A DNA stretch of 64,000 nt from contig CAWAKB010000003.1 in assembly GCA_963782555.1 (NCBI GenBank), positions 434,001 to 498,000 of the forward strand. Reading direction: 5' to 3'. The notes beneath the pieces are model-generated. The model saw only the letters and a program-made list of their open reading frames with translations. It had not been told where the DNA came from and searched no databases. Below, in pieces: positions 16,062 to 24,454 of this stretch (its first letter is position 1; the number at the start of each line of letters is the position of its first letter). The translations under genes were made by a program, and so were the position numbers. Origin of the DNA: Hyphomicrobium_A sp963782555 (GTDB lineage: Bacteria; Pseudomonadota; Alphaproteobacteria; Rhizobiales; Hyphomicrobiaceae).

Positions 16062-17345
16062 ATGAACAAGCCGTTGGGACGCGCCGAGCAGCTGGACGTC
16101 GAGCGTGTGCTGCGGCAGGGCGGCGGCTCTCGCAGAGGCATTTTCAGGCTCAGAAATTGGGTTCTGGGCGCGCTCGCCGTGGCTCTGGTCGTCGGCGCAG
16201 CGTGGTTACTGCGCGCCGATTCCACTAGCTCTGCCACCAACTATGTCACCGATCCGGTCACCCGCGGCTCTCTGAGTGTCATCGTGACTGCGACGGGCTC
16301 CGTACAGCCGACCAATCAGGTCGACGTGTCGAGCGAGCTCTCCGGCATCGTCCGCAAGGTGCTGGTCGACTACAACTCGCCGGTCAAGGTCGGTGAGGTG
16401 CTGGCCGAGCTCGACACCGACAAGCTCAAGGCCACCGTCGACAGCTCGCGCGCCAAGCTCAACGCCGCCAAGGCCAAGGTGGCCGAGGCCGAGGCGACCG
16501 TCGCCGAGAAGGAAGAGGACTACAACCGCAAGAGCAGCCTCGTCGAGAAGCAGATTACCTCCACGTTCGACTACGAGGCGGCGAAGGCCGCCTTCCGCCG
16601 CGCCGTCGCCGCTCGCGACAGCGCGCGCGCGGACGTGGGCGTGGCGCAAGCCGATCTCGATCTCAACGAGACCAACCTCGCCAAGGCCACCATCCGCTCC
16701 CCGATCAACGGCGTTATTCTGACCCGCAACGTCGAGCCGGGGCAGACGGTCGCTTCCACCTTCCAGGCCCCAGTGCTGTTCTCCATCGCCGAGGATCTGA
16801 CGCAAATGGAGATCCAGGTCGACGTCGACGAGGCCGATGTCGGCAAGGTCAAGGAGGGCCAGAAGGCGACCTTCTCGGTCGATGCCTATCCCGATCGCAC
16901 GTTCGAGGCCGAGATCCGCCAGCTCAGAATGGGCTCGGAAACGGTGCAGGGCGTGGTGACCTACAAGGCGGTGCTGACCACCGACAACTCCGAGCTGCTG
17001 TTGCGTCCGGGCATGACGGCGACGGCGGAGATCGCCGTGCAGCACATCGACGATGCCCCCCTCGTCGCCAATGCGGCGCTGCGCTTTTCGCCGCCTGCTG
17101 CGCAGAGCGACGACCAAGGCGGCGGTTTGCTCAGGAAGTTCTTGCCTGGGCCGCCGCGCTTCCGCGCCGCGAGCAAGAAGGAGGAGAGCGGGCCAAACCG
17201 CACCGTTTGGGTGCTGCGCGATGGCGTCCCGGTCGCCGTGAGCGTGGTCGTCGGCGTCACTGACGGCAGGCGCACGCAGATCGTCAAAGGCGACCTCGCG
17301 CCGGGCTCGCCGGTGATCGTCGATTCGAATACGGCCAAGCGGTGA
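16062..17345 (+). CDS. MacA-type periplasmic adaptor (membrane fusion protein)
   Basis: A 427-residue HlyD/MacA-family adaptor with one N-terminal membrane helix (NWVLGALAVALVVGAAWLL). It has a biotinyl-lipoyl half (VTATGSVQPTNQVDVSSELS, GIVRKVLVDYNSPVKVGEVL), a coiled-coil hairpin rich in Ala/Lys/Glu (about residues 125-215), and a beta-barrel segment (IRSPINGVILTRNVEPGQTV). It connects the inner-membrane ABC exporter encoded next to an outer-membrane channel. ATG 16062 has AGGAG eight bases upstream. It is the first gene of a three-gene unit with a separate ATPase and permease. Confidence 0.9.
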   Translation: MNKPLGRAEQLDVERVLRQGGGSRRGIFRLRNWVLGALAVALVVGAAWLLRADSTSSATNYVTDPVTRGSLSVIVTATGSVQPTNQVDVSSELSGIVRKVLVDYNSPVKVGEVLAELDTDKLKATVDSSRAKLNAAKAKVAEAEATVAEKEEDYNRKSSLVEKQITSTFDYEAAKAAFRRAVAARDSARADVGVAQADLDLNETNLAKATIRSPINGVILTRNVEPGQTVASTFQAPVLFSIAEDLTQMEIQVDVDEADVGKVKEGQKATFSVDAYPDRTFEAEIRQLRMGSETVQGVVTYKAVLTTDNSELLLRPGMTATAEIAVQHIDDAPLVANAALRFSPPAAQSDDQGGGLLRKFLPGPPRFRAASKKEESGPNRTVWVLRDGVPVAVSVVVGVTDGRRTQIVKGDLAPGSPVIVDSNTAKR

Positions 17346-17355
17346 GCACAAGCCA

Positions 17356-18075
17356 GTGGATACCAGCGAAGCCCCGCCGCCCCGCCTGATCGAGCTCGAT
17401 CGCATCACCAAAGTCTATGGTGCGGGGGAAGCCGCGGTCGAGGCCCTGCGCGGCATCGATCTCGCCATTGGCGCGGGCGAGTTCGTGGCGATCATGGGGC
17501 CGTCGGGCTCCGGCAAATCGACGGCGATGAACATCATCGGCTGCTTGGACACGCCCACGCAGGGCGAGTACCTCTTTTCTGGAACCGAGGTCGGGCAACT
17601 CGACCGCAACCGGCGCGCGCTGCTGCGCCGCCACTTTCTCGGGTTCGTGTTTCAGGGCTTCAATCTGTTGCCGCGCACCACGGCGATGGAGAACGTCGAG
17701 CTGCCGCTCATATACCGAGGCACGCCAGCCGCCGAGCGCCGCCTCTTGGCCTTCGAGGCGCTGGCGCGGGTCGGCCTGAAGGGCCGCGAGCACCACACCT
17801 CGGGCGAGCTCTCGGGCGGCCAGCAGCAGCGCGTCGCCGTCGCACGCGCCATCGTCACCGAGCCGGCCGTGCTGCTTGCCGATGAGCCGACCGGCAACCT
17901 CGATACCAAGACGAGCCGCGAGATCATGGACTTGTTGACCAATCTCAACCGGGACCGCGGCATCACCGTCGTGATGGTCACGCACGAGCCCGACATGGCT
18001 GCCTATGCCGGCCGCACCATCCGCTTCCTCGACGGCAAGATTTCTGCCGACGAGACCAACCAGCGCGCCGCCTAG
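17356..18075 (+). CDS. MacB/LolD-type ABC transporter ATP-binding protein
   Basis: A 239-residue ATPase of the macrolide/lipoprotein exporter group. Walker A is GPSGSGKST, followed by MNIIGCLDTPTQGEY (typical of MacB), the Q-loop GFVFQGFNLLPRTTAMENVE, the signature LSGGQQQRVAVARAI, Walker B VLLADEPTGNLDTKTS, and the switch His in VTHEPDMA. The start is GTG 17356, ten bases after the adaptor stop. E. coli MacB carries this domain fused to its permease; here it is a separate gene. The 163 bp between it and the permease hold two large hairpins. Confidence 0.92.
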   Translation: MDTSEAPPPRLIELDRITKVYGAGEAAVEALRGIDLAIGAGEFVAIMGPSGSGKSTAMNIIGCLDTPTQGEYLFSGTEVGQLDRNRRALLRRHFLGFVFQGFNLLPRTTAMENVELPLIYRGTPAAERRLLAFEALARVGLKGREHHTSGELSGGQQQRVAVARAIVTEPAVLLADEPTGNLDTKTSREIMDLLTNLNRDRGITVVMVTHEPDMAAYAGRTIRFLDGKISADETNQRAA

Positions 18076-18148
18076 TATGATGATCGAGAAGTTCGCCAGA
18101 TCATTTGCGGCTGAGTCGAGGAGCGAACTTCTCGATCTGAATCATACT
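18074..18148 (+). repeat. long inverted repeat (hairpin 1) after the ATPase stop
   Basis: Left arm 18074-18096 and right arm 18123-18148 pair as AGTATGAT plus ATCGAGAAGTTCGC (22 base pairs), interrupted by a small asymmetric internal loop (1 nt versus 4 nt). The loop is 26 nt. The left arm starts on the last two bases of the ATPase stop codon. It has no trailing T run, so it is not a standard terminator. Confidence 0.85.
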
Positions 18149-18166
18149 ATTAGATTGATGCGGCTT

Positions 18167-18235
18167 GTGTCCTTCAGATCGCTAAATTCGTTCCACACGT
18201 GCCCCACAAGACGACGAATTTCGCGATCAGGACAC
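18167..18235 (+). repeat. long inverted repeat (hairpin 2) covering the permease ribosome-binding site
   Basis: Left arm 18167-18191 and right arm 18214-18235 pair as GTGTCCT plus GATCGCTAAATTCGT, with one mismatch and a 3-nt bulge. The right arm ends three bases before the permease ATG at 18239 and includes AGGAC (18229-18233), the only plausible ribosome-binding site. If this stem forms, translation of the permease should be reduced. Its left arm shares nine complementary bases with the right arm of hairpin 1. Confidence 0.85.
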
Positions 18236-18238
18236 TAG

Positions 18239-19444
18239 ATGCTTACAGAGACGCTCAAGCTTGCCCTGCGCGCGATCCGCCGCAATGTGCTGCGCTCGTT
18301 CCTGACCGTGCTCGGCATCGTCATCGGCGTCGGCGCCGTCATCGCCATGGTGACGATCGGCAACGGCACCACAGCCAAGGTCACCGCCGATCTCGCCAAG
18401 CTTGGCACCAACCTCCTGTTCGTGCGACCGGGCCAGTTCGGGCCCGGACGCGCCAGCTCGGAGGCGAAGGCGTTCAACATGCGCGATGTGGAAGCCTTGC
18501 GCGCCGAGCTCAACGGTGTGCGCGCCGTCGCGCCTTATGCGGCGAAGTCGACGACTGTCGTTTACGGCACGGAGAACCGCACGAGCACCACCTTCGGCAC
18601 GGACAACGCCTACTTCGTTACGCAGGACTGGGGTCTCGTGGCCGGCCGCCAGTTCCTCGACAGCGAGGTGCGCGGTGGTCGCGCTGCGTGCATCATCGGC
18701 AAGACGGTACGCGACGAGTTGTTCGGCCCCTACGACGTCCTCGGCCACAGTCTGCGCGTCAACAAGATCTCGTGCGAGGTGATCGGCGTGCTGGAGTCCA
18801 AGGGCCAATCGGGCTTCGGTACGGATCGCGACGACGTCGTCATCATGCCGCTCAGGGCGTTCCAGCGGCGGCTTGCCGGCAACACCGACATATCCTCGAT
18901 TCTGGTGTCGGCCGCGACCGACACCGAGACCGCCAAGGTGCAGGCCAATATCGAACGCCTCTTGCGGGAGCGCCGCGGCATCGTGCACGGAAAGGCGGAT
19001 GACTTCTCGGTTGGCGACATGCGGCAGATCGTCGAGACGCAGACGGGCATGATGAAGGTGCTGACGGGGCTCCTGGGTGCTGTCGCGGGCGTGAGCCTTT
19101 TGGTTGGCGGCATCGGCATCATGAACATCATGCTGGTCTCGGTCACGGAGCGCACCCGCGAGATCGGCATCCGCCTCGCGATCGGCGCGCTGGAGAGCCA
19201 GGTGCTGCTTCAGTTCCTCGTCGAGGCCGTCGTGCTGTCGTTGTTCGGCGGCCTCGTCGGCATCCTGCTCGGCCTCGGACTTGCGTGGCTTGCGACGACC
19301 GCGCTGCAGGTGCCCTATATCTTGAACACCTCGATCGTGGTCGTCGCTTTCATCTTCTCGGCGCTCGTCGGCGTCGTCTTCGGATATTTTCCTGCGCGAC
19401 GCGCTGCGCGGCTCGACCCGATCGAAGCGCTGCGTCACGAGTAG
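18239..19444 (+). CDS. MacB-type ABC transporter permease
   Basis: A 401-residue type-VII ABC permease with an N-terminal membrane helix (LTVLGIVIGVGAVIAMVTIG), a large periplasmic MacB core domain (about residues 45-240), then the FtsX-like domain with three helices (VAGVSLLVGGIGIMNIMLVS, a hydrophobic pair near residues 320-355, and the last near 365-385). The tail YFPARRAARLDPIEALRHE is the family ending. It completes an adaptor-ATPase-permease efflux unit. Its start codon lies directly behind hairpin 2, suggesting translational control separate from the first two genes. Confidence 0.93.
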   Translation: MLTETLKLALRAIRRNVLRSFLTVLGIVIGVGAVIAMVTIGNGTTAKVTADLAKLGTNLLFVRPGQFGPGRASSEAKAFNMRDVEALRAELNGVRAVAPYAAKSTTVVYGTENRTSTTFGTDNAYFVTQDWGLVAGRQFLDSEVRGGRAACIIGKTVRDELFGPYDVLGHSLRVNKISCEVIGVLESKGQSGFGTDRDDVVIMPLRAFQRRLAGNTDISSILVSAATDTETAKVQANIERLLRERRGIVHGKADDFSVGDMRQIVETQTGMMKVLTGLLGAVAGVSLLVGGIGIMNIMLVSVTERTREIGIRLAIGALESQVLLQFLVEAVVLSLFGGLVGILLGLGLAWLATTALQVPYILNTSIVVVAFIFSALVGVVFGYFPARRAARLDPIEALRHE

Positions 19445-19668
19445 CGCGCGCAGCAGGTCGAGGGCGCGCGATCCCGACTTCAACTCATCGTGCGCGCGGG
19501 CTGCAATTTGTCTCACTTGCGCGCCCGCCGGCCATCACTATTTGCAGTTTGGCTACGGGGCAGAGTGCTGCGCGCTGCGCAATGCATGCAACTTGCCTTG
19601 TCCGGCGACGTCCAAGCTCTGCCTTGTTGCTGTTCAACTTCAACATCAAATCAGCACAGGAGGAGTCG

Positions 19669-19950
19669 ATGTCTGCTTTAAAAGCTTTGACGTCATCTGC
19701 CGTCGCTTTGGTTCTTCTCGCAGCTCCGGCCGCCGCGGTTACGGTAAAGAACACCAGCGGCAAGCAAGTCTCCATCGGCGTCGATTACGGCTCCAAGTCG
19801 CAGGTCAAGAAGATCGATGCCGGTCAGTCCGTTACGTTCGATTGCAAGGACGATTGCGGCGTGACCGGCCCGTGGGGCTACTCATGGATGGCCAGTGGCA
19901 ACGACACCATGAGCACGAACGGCAAGAGCCTGATCACCAGGACGAGCTGA
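19669..19950 (+). CDS. small secreted protein, unknown function
   Basis: A 93-residue protein with a clear signal peptide (LTSSAVALVLLAAPAAAV). The mature part begins TVKNTSGKQVSIGVDYGSKS and is Ser/Lys/Asp/Gly-rich with two cysteines (FDCKDDCGV) that could form a disulfide. ATG 19669 is preceded by AGGAGG at 19658-19663, a strong site. I do not recognise the family. It is the first of four small exported or membrane proteins on the same strand between the efflux operon and tpm. Confidence 0.8.
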   Translation: MSALKALTSSAVALVLLAAPAAAVTVKNTSGKQVSIGVDYGSKSQVKKIDAGQSVTFDCKDDCGVTGPWGYSWMASGNDTMSTNGKSLITRTS

Positions 19951-20083
19951 GCTCTTCGGGGCGATCGTGATCGTCTTCGCTATCGCCCCGGGATTTCATT
20001 CGTGAGCAAGAGCGGATGTGCCGCCGGACGAGCGGGGCACATCCGCCCCAAGACTGGGCACTCGGATACAAGAGAGGTGCCTC

Positions 20084-20566
20084 ATGCAAGAGCATGCAAT
20101 CGTCTCAAGCGCAGATTCGGAGCCGGCGGCGCGTGCGTACGCCAGCCCGGCAGAAGCGAATTTGCAGAATCAAGAAAGTGGTGGCGCCAACGTGGGCTCC
20201 ACCTATAGGAGCGGGTTCGGCGAGGAGCTTCCGGTGGCCGTCTATCAATCGGTCGTCCTCGGCTTCGCGTGCATGCTGGCGGTCGCATGGCTGGCTTTTG
20301 GCGGCGCTGTCGGCACCGATCTCGACCTCGGCGTGGTCACCGTTCTCTGCGCCATCTTCCTTATGCTGCCTCTCCTGATGCATCACGTTGCTGCCGCGCG
20401 CGCCGAAAGGCCGCAGCCGGACTTGAAGGTCTTTCTTTCCTCGCGCTTTGAGACGGCAACCGGTCCGTTGTCGGCTTGGGAGGCGTGGATGCAGGTTGGC
20501 TTGATCCCCATCGCGCTTGCCATAGCGGCCGTGCTGATCGGTGGCGTCTACACGTGGCTCGGTTAG
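20084..20566 (+). CDS. small membrane protein, unknown function
   Basis: A 160-residue protein with a hydrophilic Ala/Glu/Ser N terminus of about 50 residues, then three hydrophobic segments (VYQSVVLGFACMLAVAWLAF, VVTVLCAIFLMLPLLMH, GLIPIALAIAAVLIGGVYTW). ATG 20084 is preceded by AGAGG at suitable spacing. No catalytic motif is seen. A weak terminator follows immediately. No function can be assigned. Confidence 0.75.
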   Translation: MQEHAIVSSADSEPAARAYASPAEANLQNQESGGANVGSTYRSGFGEELPVAVYQSVVLGFACMLAVAWLAFGGAVGTDLDLGVVTVLCAIFLMLPLLMHHVAAARAERPQPDLKVFLSSRFETATGPLSAWEAWMQVGLIPIALAIAAVLIGGVYTWLG

Positions 20567-20591
20567 CACGCCGCGCGCGTGATGCTTTTTT
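20567..20591 (+). terminator. possible intrinsic terminator
   Basis: CACGC (20567-20571) pairs with GCGTG (20577-20581) across a 5-nt loop, and TTTTTT follows at 20586-20591. The stem is short and the T run sits four bases away, so this is a weak call. It lies directly after the stop of the preceding small membrane protein gene. Confidence 0.4.
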
Positions 20592-20700
20592 CGCTTATGG
20601 GTCAAAGCGCTATGCCACGTAATGGCACCGATTAAGCCACGCTTCTGTCCAACGAATACGTTTGTCTCTCCTGCATTCAGACGGCGTCAGGGGGAAGCCA

Positions 20701-21057
20701 ATGCTGCTGGACGCGATCGCCACCGTCATTTTGACGGGGCTAATGCTCATACCACTCGTAAACGTGATCGTCGGAGGCGTTGTCGGAGCCGGGCTCTTTG
20801 GTCCGCTCGGGTGCGCCATCGGGATATTGCTCGCCATCGGCATTGCGATGCTCGAAACATGGCTTGCACATCGAATGGGGTGGCGCGATTTGCGCTGTCC
20901 TCCTGCCGAGGCCATGGATGAGCTGGTGGAAACCACCGGGCGATCCATCCGGACAGGACCACCATCTCCGAGACGGCAATCGAATCGCATGCCGATGACC
21001 AAGCCTGCGCGTCCCCGTGCTCGCGCCAACAAGATGCAGCACGAAGCCGCCGGCTGA
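20701..21057 (+). CDS. small membrane protein, unknown function
   Basis: A 118-residue protein with two closely spaced hydrophobic helices in the first 55 residues (AIATVILTGLMLIPLVNVIV and GPLGCAIGILLAIGIAMLET) and a Pro/Arg-rich basic tail. ATG 20701 follows GGGGGAAG at 20690-20697. It is not recognised. It lies in the cluster of small exported proteins. Confidence 0.65.
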   Translation: MLLDAIATVILTGLMLIPLVNVIVGGVVGAGLFGPLGCAIGILLAIGIAMLETWLAHRMGWRDLRCPPAEAMDELVETTGRSIRTGPPSPRRQSNRMPMTKPARPRARANKMQHEAAG

Positions 21058-21257
21058 GGACACGCTGTCATCGGCAGCGAAAGACGACTTGCTCCTGTTC
21101 ATCGCGCGTTCATTCGCAGCGCCCGCAAAGCGCACGTCGCGGCGTGGCGCGGCGACGGAGCTGACGCGCGCGCGTCGTTTACCTCAACAAGCTCGTGGAA
21201 AGCGCCATGCTCAAAACGGCGCGCACGAGCGAACATGAGCAAATGAAGGAGATGATC

Positions 21258-21440
21258 ATGAAGTATTTTGTTGCGATGTGCCTGCTTGCAGCGCCGCTGG
21301 CCATGATGTCGGCCGCGGCCACTCCGGCCGAGGCTGGATATCGCGATCACGGTCGCTGCCACTGGGTCAAGAAGACGACCTGGAGACACCACCACAAGCA
21401 TGTTCGCTTCGTGAAGGTGTGCGGACACCGCCACCGGTAA
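21258..21440 (+). CDS. small secreted His-rich protein
   Basis: A 60-residue protein with a signal peptide (MKYFVAMCLLAAPLAMMSAA, cut likely after AEA) and a mature part of about 35 residues that is strikingly rich in His, Arg and Lys: GHRHR at the end, RHHHKH in the middle and two cysteines. ATG 21258 has AGGAG at 21247-21251. The composition suggests metal or polyanion binding, but this is inference. A comparable small His/Arg/Cys-rich exported protein is encoded at 44626-44874. Confidence 0.7.
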   Translation: MKYFVAMCLLAAPLAMMSAAATPAEAGYRDHGRCHWVKKTTWRHHHKHVRFVKVCGHRHR

Positions 21441-21508
21441 CGGCCCCCGCCTGTCCGCTCGTGTTGCGCCCCCTTCGGCAGCACGAGCGGCGGCGACGTC
21501 TCCACAAA

Positions 21509-22165
21509 TCAGACGTGCCGCAGAAGCATGGCGCATTCCTCGAGAGCCGTCAGTCCGCGTTGGCGGAAGCGCGGGTTGAGATCAAGAGCGGGGCGGCACT
21601 CGAGCTCGATGATGGCATGGCTGTCGGCGAACAATCGGTCGACTTGCCCTCGAGGAACCGCGAAGGGCGGCCCCGTCATCTGCTCCGCTGCATAATCGAG
21701 CGTGATGAGCAGAATGGATGCGGCGGCCGGCACCAGCTCCTTGAGCTTTCCCGCATAACGCTCTTGCTCCTCCATAGGAAAAGCCACGAGCGCGGCGCGA
21801 TCGTAGACGCCGGCAACGCCTTTCAAGGCCTCCGGCGCCATCTCGAAGATGTCGCCGCACCAGAGCTCGTAAGGGCCCGCCGATTTGACGACGAAGTCGC
21901 CGACGCTGCGCGCGGTCGGCTCCATGCCGCGCTCGGCGAAGAAGCCATCGATGGCGATTTCGCTCAGCTCAGCGCCAACGACTGCGTGTCCCTGCTCGGC
22001 AAGCCAAACCATGTCGAGGCTCTTGCCGCAAAGCGGAACAAAGACCTGCGAGCCCGCGCCAAGCTCCAGGCGCGACCAATGCTTCTGCAATAGCTCGTGA
22101 ATCGCCGGCTGATGGAAGCCGATGTCCTGCTTCTGCCAGCGCTCGCGCCAGAAGGTAGGGTCCAT
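21509..22165 (-). CDS. tpm: thiopurine S-methyltransferase
   Basis: A 218-residue SAM-dependent methyltransferase of the TPMT family. The diagnostic start is FWRERWQKQDIGFHQPAIHE, followed by VFVPLCGKSLDMVWLAEQGH (SAM loop), VVGAELSEIAI, and the aromatic-substrate segment ELWCGDIFEM with VYDRAALVAFP. Bacterial members methylate thiols or oxyanions of selenium and tellurium. Its start is 10 bp after the argJ stop, so the two are probably one transcript. Confidence 0.93.
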   Translation of the reverse strand: MDPTFWRERWQKQDIGFHQPAIHELLQKHWSRLELGAGSQVFVPLCGKSLDMVWLAEQGHAVVGAELSEIAIDGFFAERGMEPTARSVGDFVVKSAGPYELWCGDIFEMAPEALKGVAGVYDRAALVAFPMEEQERYAGKLKELVPAAASILLITLDYAAEQMTGPPFAVPRGQVDRLFADSHAIIELECRPALDLNPRFRQRGLTALEECAMLLRHV

Positions 22166-22174
22166 GGATCGCTC

Positions 22175-23422
22175 TCAGCTTCGGTATGCGGCATTGATGT
22201 CGATGTAGCCATGCGTCAAATCGCAGGTCCAGATCGTGGCCCTGCCGCTGCCGATCCCGACGTCGACGCGCAGTGTAATCTCCGCGCCCTTCATGTAACG
22301 GGCCACGGTCTCCTCCTCGTAGGAGGGCGCCCGCTCGCCGCTCGAGGCGACGAGGATGTCACCGAACCAGATCGAAAGCCGGTCGCGGTCGGCGGCCTCG
22401 CCGGCCTTGCCGACGGCCATGACGACGCGGCCCCAATTGGGATCCTCGCCGGCAATCGCCGTCTTGACGAGCGGCGAGTTGGCGATGGAAAATCCAATTC
22501 GGCGCGCGGCCGCATCGTTCTCCGCGCCCTCCACCTCGACGGTGACAAACTTTGTGATCCCCTCGCCGTCCTTGGCGACGAGGATCGCCAGCTCTTTCAA
22601 GAGGTCATGCAGCGCCGCGGCAAAAGCCTCGAGCCGCGGATCGGCCGCATCCGCGATACGCGGGGTCCCGCGCGCCTCCGCGGCGCCGGTCGCAAAGACC
22701 AGCAGCGTGTCGCTGGTCGAGGTGTCGCCGTCGATGGTCACGCAATTGAAGGTGCTCTCGGTGGCGTGCGCCACCAACGCCTGCAGCGCCGGCCCCTCGA
22801 TTGCAGCATCGGTGAACACGAAGCACAGCATGGTCGCCATGTCCGGTTGGATCATGCCGGCGCCCTTGCAGAAGCCGTTGATCGCCACCTCCGTGCTGCC
22901 GATGCGGGTGCGCCGGGTGGCGAGCTTGGGGAACGTGTCGGTGGTCATGATCGCGCGCGCTGCGGCGTGCCAGGCATCGGGCACGGCGTCGCTGGCAAGC
23001 TTGTCCAGCAGGTGGGCGAACTTGTCCGCTTGCATGGGCTCGCCGATCACGCCGGTCGAGGCGATGAACACCTCGTCGGCGCTGCACCCCAAGGCTCTTG
23101 CCGCGGCTTCGGCCGTGATCTCGACGGTCTCGCGGCCGCGCTTGCCGGTGAAGGCATTGGCATTTCCCGAATTGACGACGAGCGCGCGTGCCCGGCCCGC
23201 CTCAAGGCGCTGTGCACACCATTCAACCGGCGCTGAGCGGGTCTTGGAGCGAGTCAGCACACCGGCTGCAACCGTGCCGGGATCGAGCACGGCGAGCAGC
23301 AGATCGGTGCGGCCCTTGTAGCGGATGCCGGCCTCGGCGGTGGCAAAACGCACGCCCGCGATCGTGGGAACGTCAGGGAGCGTCTTCGGGGCGAGCGGAG
23401 AGACGGTGGTGGCCTTGCCCAT
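22175..23422 (-). CDS. argJ: bifunctional glutamate N-acetyltransferase/amino-acid acetyltransferase
   Basis: ArgJ transfers acetyl from N-acetylornithine to glutamate in the cyclic arginine pathway and can also use acetyl-CoA. It is made as a precursor that cleaves itself before the Thr of ATML, visible in KGAGMIQPDMATMLCFVFTD. Other motifs are VVNSGNANAFTGKRG, CVTIDGDTSTSDTLL, and the C-terminal YTSDLTxxYV-like end TCDLTHGYIDINAAYRS. ATG 23422 (MGKATTVSPLAP) has GGAG six bases upstream and gives 415 residues, the usual length; the frame continues upstream without family sequence. It lies between the parvulin gene and tpm on one strand. Confidence 0.95.
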   Translation of the reverse strand: MGKATTVSPLAPKTLPDVPTIAGVRFATAEAGIRYKGRTDLLLAVLDPGTVAAGVLTRSKTRSAPVEWCAQRLEAGRARALVVNSGNANAFTGKRGRETVEITAEAAARALGCSADEVFIASTGVIGEPMQADKFAHLLDKLASDAVPDAWHAAARAIMTTDTFPKLATRRTRIGSTEVAINGFCKGAGMIQPDMATMLCFVFTDAAIEGPALQALVAHATESTFNCVTIDGDTSTSDTLLVFATGAAEARGTPRIADAADPRLEAFAAALHDLLKELAILVAKDGEGITKFVTVEVEGAENDAAARRIGFSIANSPLVKTAIAGEDPNWGRVVMAVGKAGEAADRDRLSIWFGDILVASSGERAPSYEEETVARYMKGAEITLRVDVGIGSGRATIWTCDLTHGYIDINAAYRS

Positions 23423-23468
23423 GGAGGTCTCCGGGACCGGCTGGCTGGAACGCGGCCACTCCAAACAG

Positions 23469-23497
23469 ATCGGGCCGCTCAGATCAAGCGGCCCGAT
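23469..23497 (-). terminator. strong hairpin between the parvulin gene and argJ
   Basis: ATCGGGCCGCT (23469-23479) pairs perfectly with AGCGGCCCGAT (23487-23497) around a 7-nt loop. On the minus strand, reading from the isomerase toward argJ, it is followed by CTGTTTGG, a poor T tract. It may attenuate transcription between the two genes rather than stop it fully. Confidence 0.55.
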
Positions 23498-23521
23498 GAC
23501 GATTGCGCGAAGGGCTAAAGG

Positions 23522-24454
23522 CTACTGCTTGGGGGCAGCGTCGGGCTGCGCGCCGTCCTTTTTCGCACCGGCTGCCGCGGCATCCTTGGCCTTCTGATCC
23601 TCGATCTGTTTCTTGATGCCGGCATCGACATAGTCGAGGGTGGCCTGCTTGCGAAGCTCGGTCGCCTTCTCCTGGGCCTTGCGCACCACGAGCGAGTTCA
23701 TGATCGTCGCCTTCACCTTGTCGAATGAGGGCGGCTCCTTGCGGCGGCGATCCTCCAGCTTGATGATGTGCCAGCCGAAATTCGTCTTGACCGGCTCGGA
23801 CACCTCGCCCTTCTGCAGCTTGAAGGCGGCGGCCTCGAACTCCGGCACCATCTGGCCCTTGCCGAAATAGCCGAGCAGGCCGCCCTGGTCCTTGGAGCCG
23901 GGATCGGTCGAGTTCTCCTTGGCGAGTTGCGCGAAGTCGGCTCCGGCAACGATTTTGGCGCGCAGCTCCTTCGCCTTCTCCTCGCTGCCGACCAGGATAT
24001 GTCGCGCCGACACCTCTTCCTCCGGCGGCAAGCTGGCGATCTTGGCGTCATAGATCTTCTTGGCCTCGTCCTCGCTGACGGTGCTCTTGAGAGTCTTCTC
24101 GAAGTACTGCTCCCTGAGCAGGCGCTGCCTCAGGTAGTGCATCTGTTCCTTGAACTCCGGCGAGGAGGCGAGATTGGCGGCCTCGGCGGCGTCGGCAAAC
24201 AGCATGTTGTCGATCAGGTACTCGGCAAGCGCCCGGCGCTTGACCTCGGGCGGCAGGTTGCCCAACTCGCGTCCGAGCTCGCTGTCAGCAAGCTTCAAGT
24301 CCGCTTCTGTGATCGGCTTGCCGTTGACCTTCGCCACAATCGTGTCGTCGGCCTTCTCCTCGGCGCTGACGGCCTGGAGCGGGCTGGCGAGGAACGTGAT
24401 GGCAACAACCGCGATGGCCGCGAGGACGCGCCGTTTCTGGAACACTGGATGCAT
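23522..24454 (-). CDS. periplasmic parvulin-type peptidyl-prolyl cis-trans isomerase
   Basis: A 310-residue exported foldase. It has a signal peptide (VLAAIAVVAITFLASPLQA), a SurA/PrsA-like N-terminal helical region with VAKVNGKPITEADLKLADSE, and a parvulin (PpiC) domain at about residues 155-255: EEEVSARHILVGSEEKA, DFAQLAKENSTDPGSKDQGG, LGYFGKGQMVPEFEAAAF and VKTNFGWHIIKLEDRR. The tail is Lys/Ala/Asp-rich. ATG 24454 starts directly before the signal peptide. It is divergent from secA and upstream of argJ, a conserved arrangement in Hyphomicrobiales. Its likely clients are secreted and outer-membrane proteins. Confidence 0.9.
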   Translation of the reverse strand: MHPVFQKRRVLAAIAVVAITFLASPLQAVSAEEKADDTIVAKVNGKPITEADLKLADSELGRELGNLPPEVKRRALAEYLIDNMLFADAAEAANLASSPEFKEQMHYLRQRLLREQYFEKTLKSTVSEDEAKKIYDAKIASLPPEEEVSARHILVGSEEKAKELRAKIVAGADFAQLAKENSTDPGSKDQGGLLGYFGKGQMVPEFEAAAFKLQKGEVSEPVKTNFGWHIIKLEDRRRKEPPSFDKVKATIMNSLVVRKAQEKATELRKQATLDYVDAGIKKQIEDQKAKDAAAAGAKKDGAQPDAAPKQ

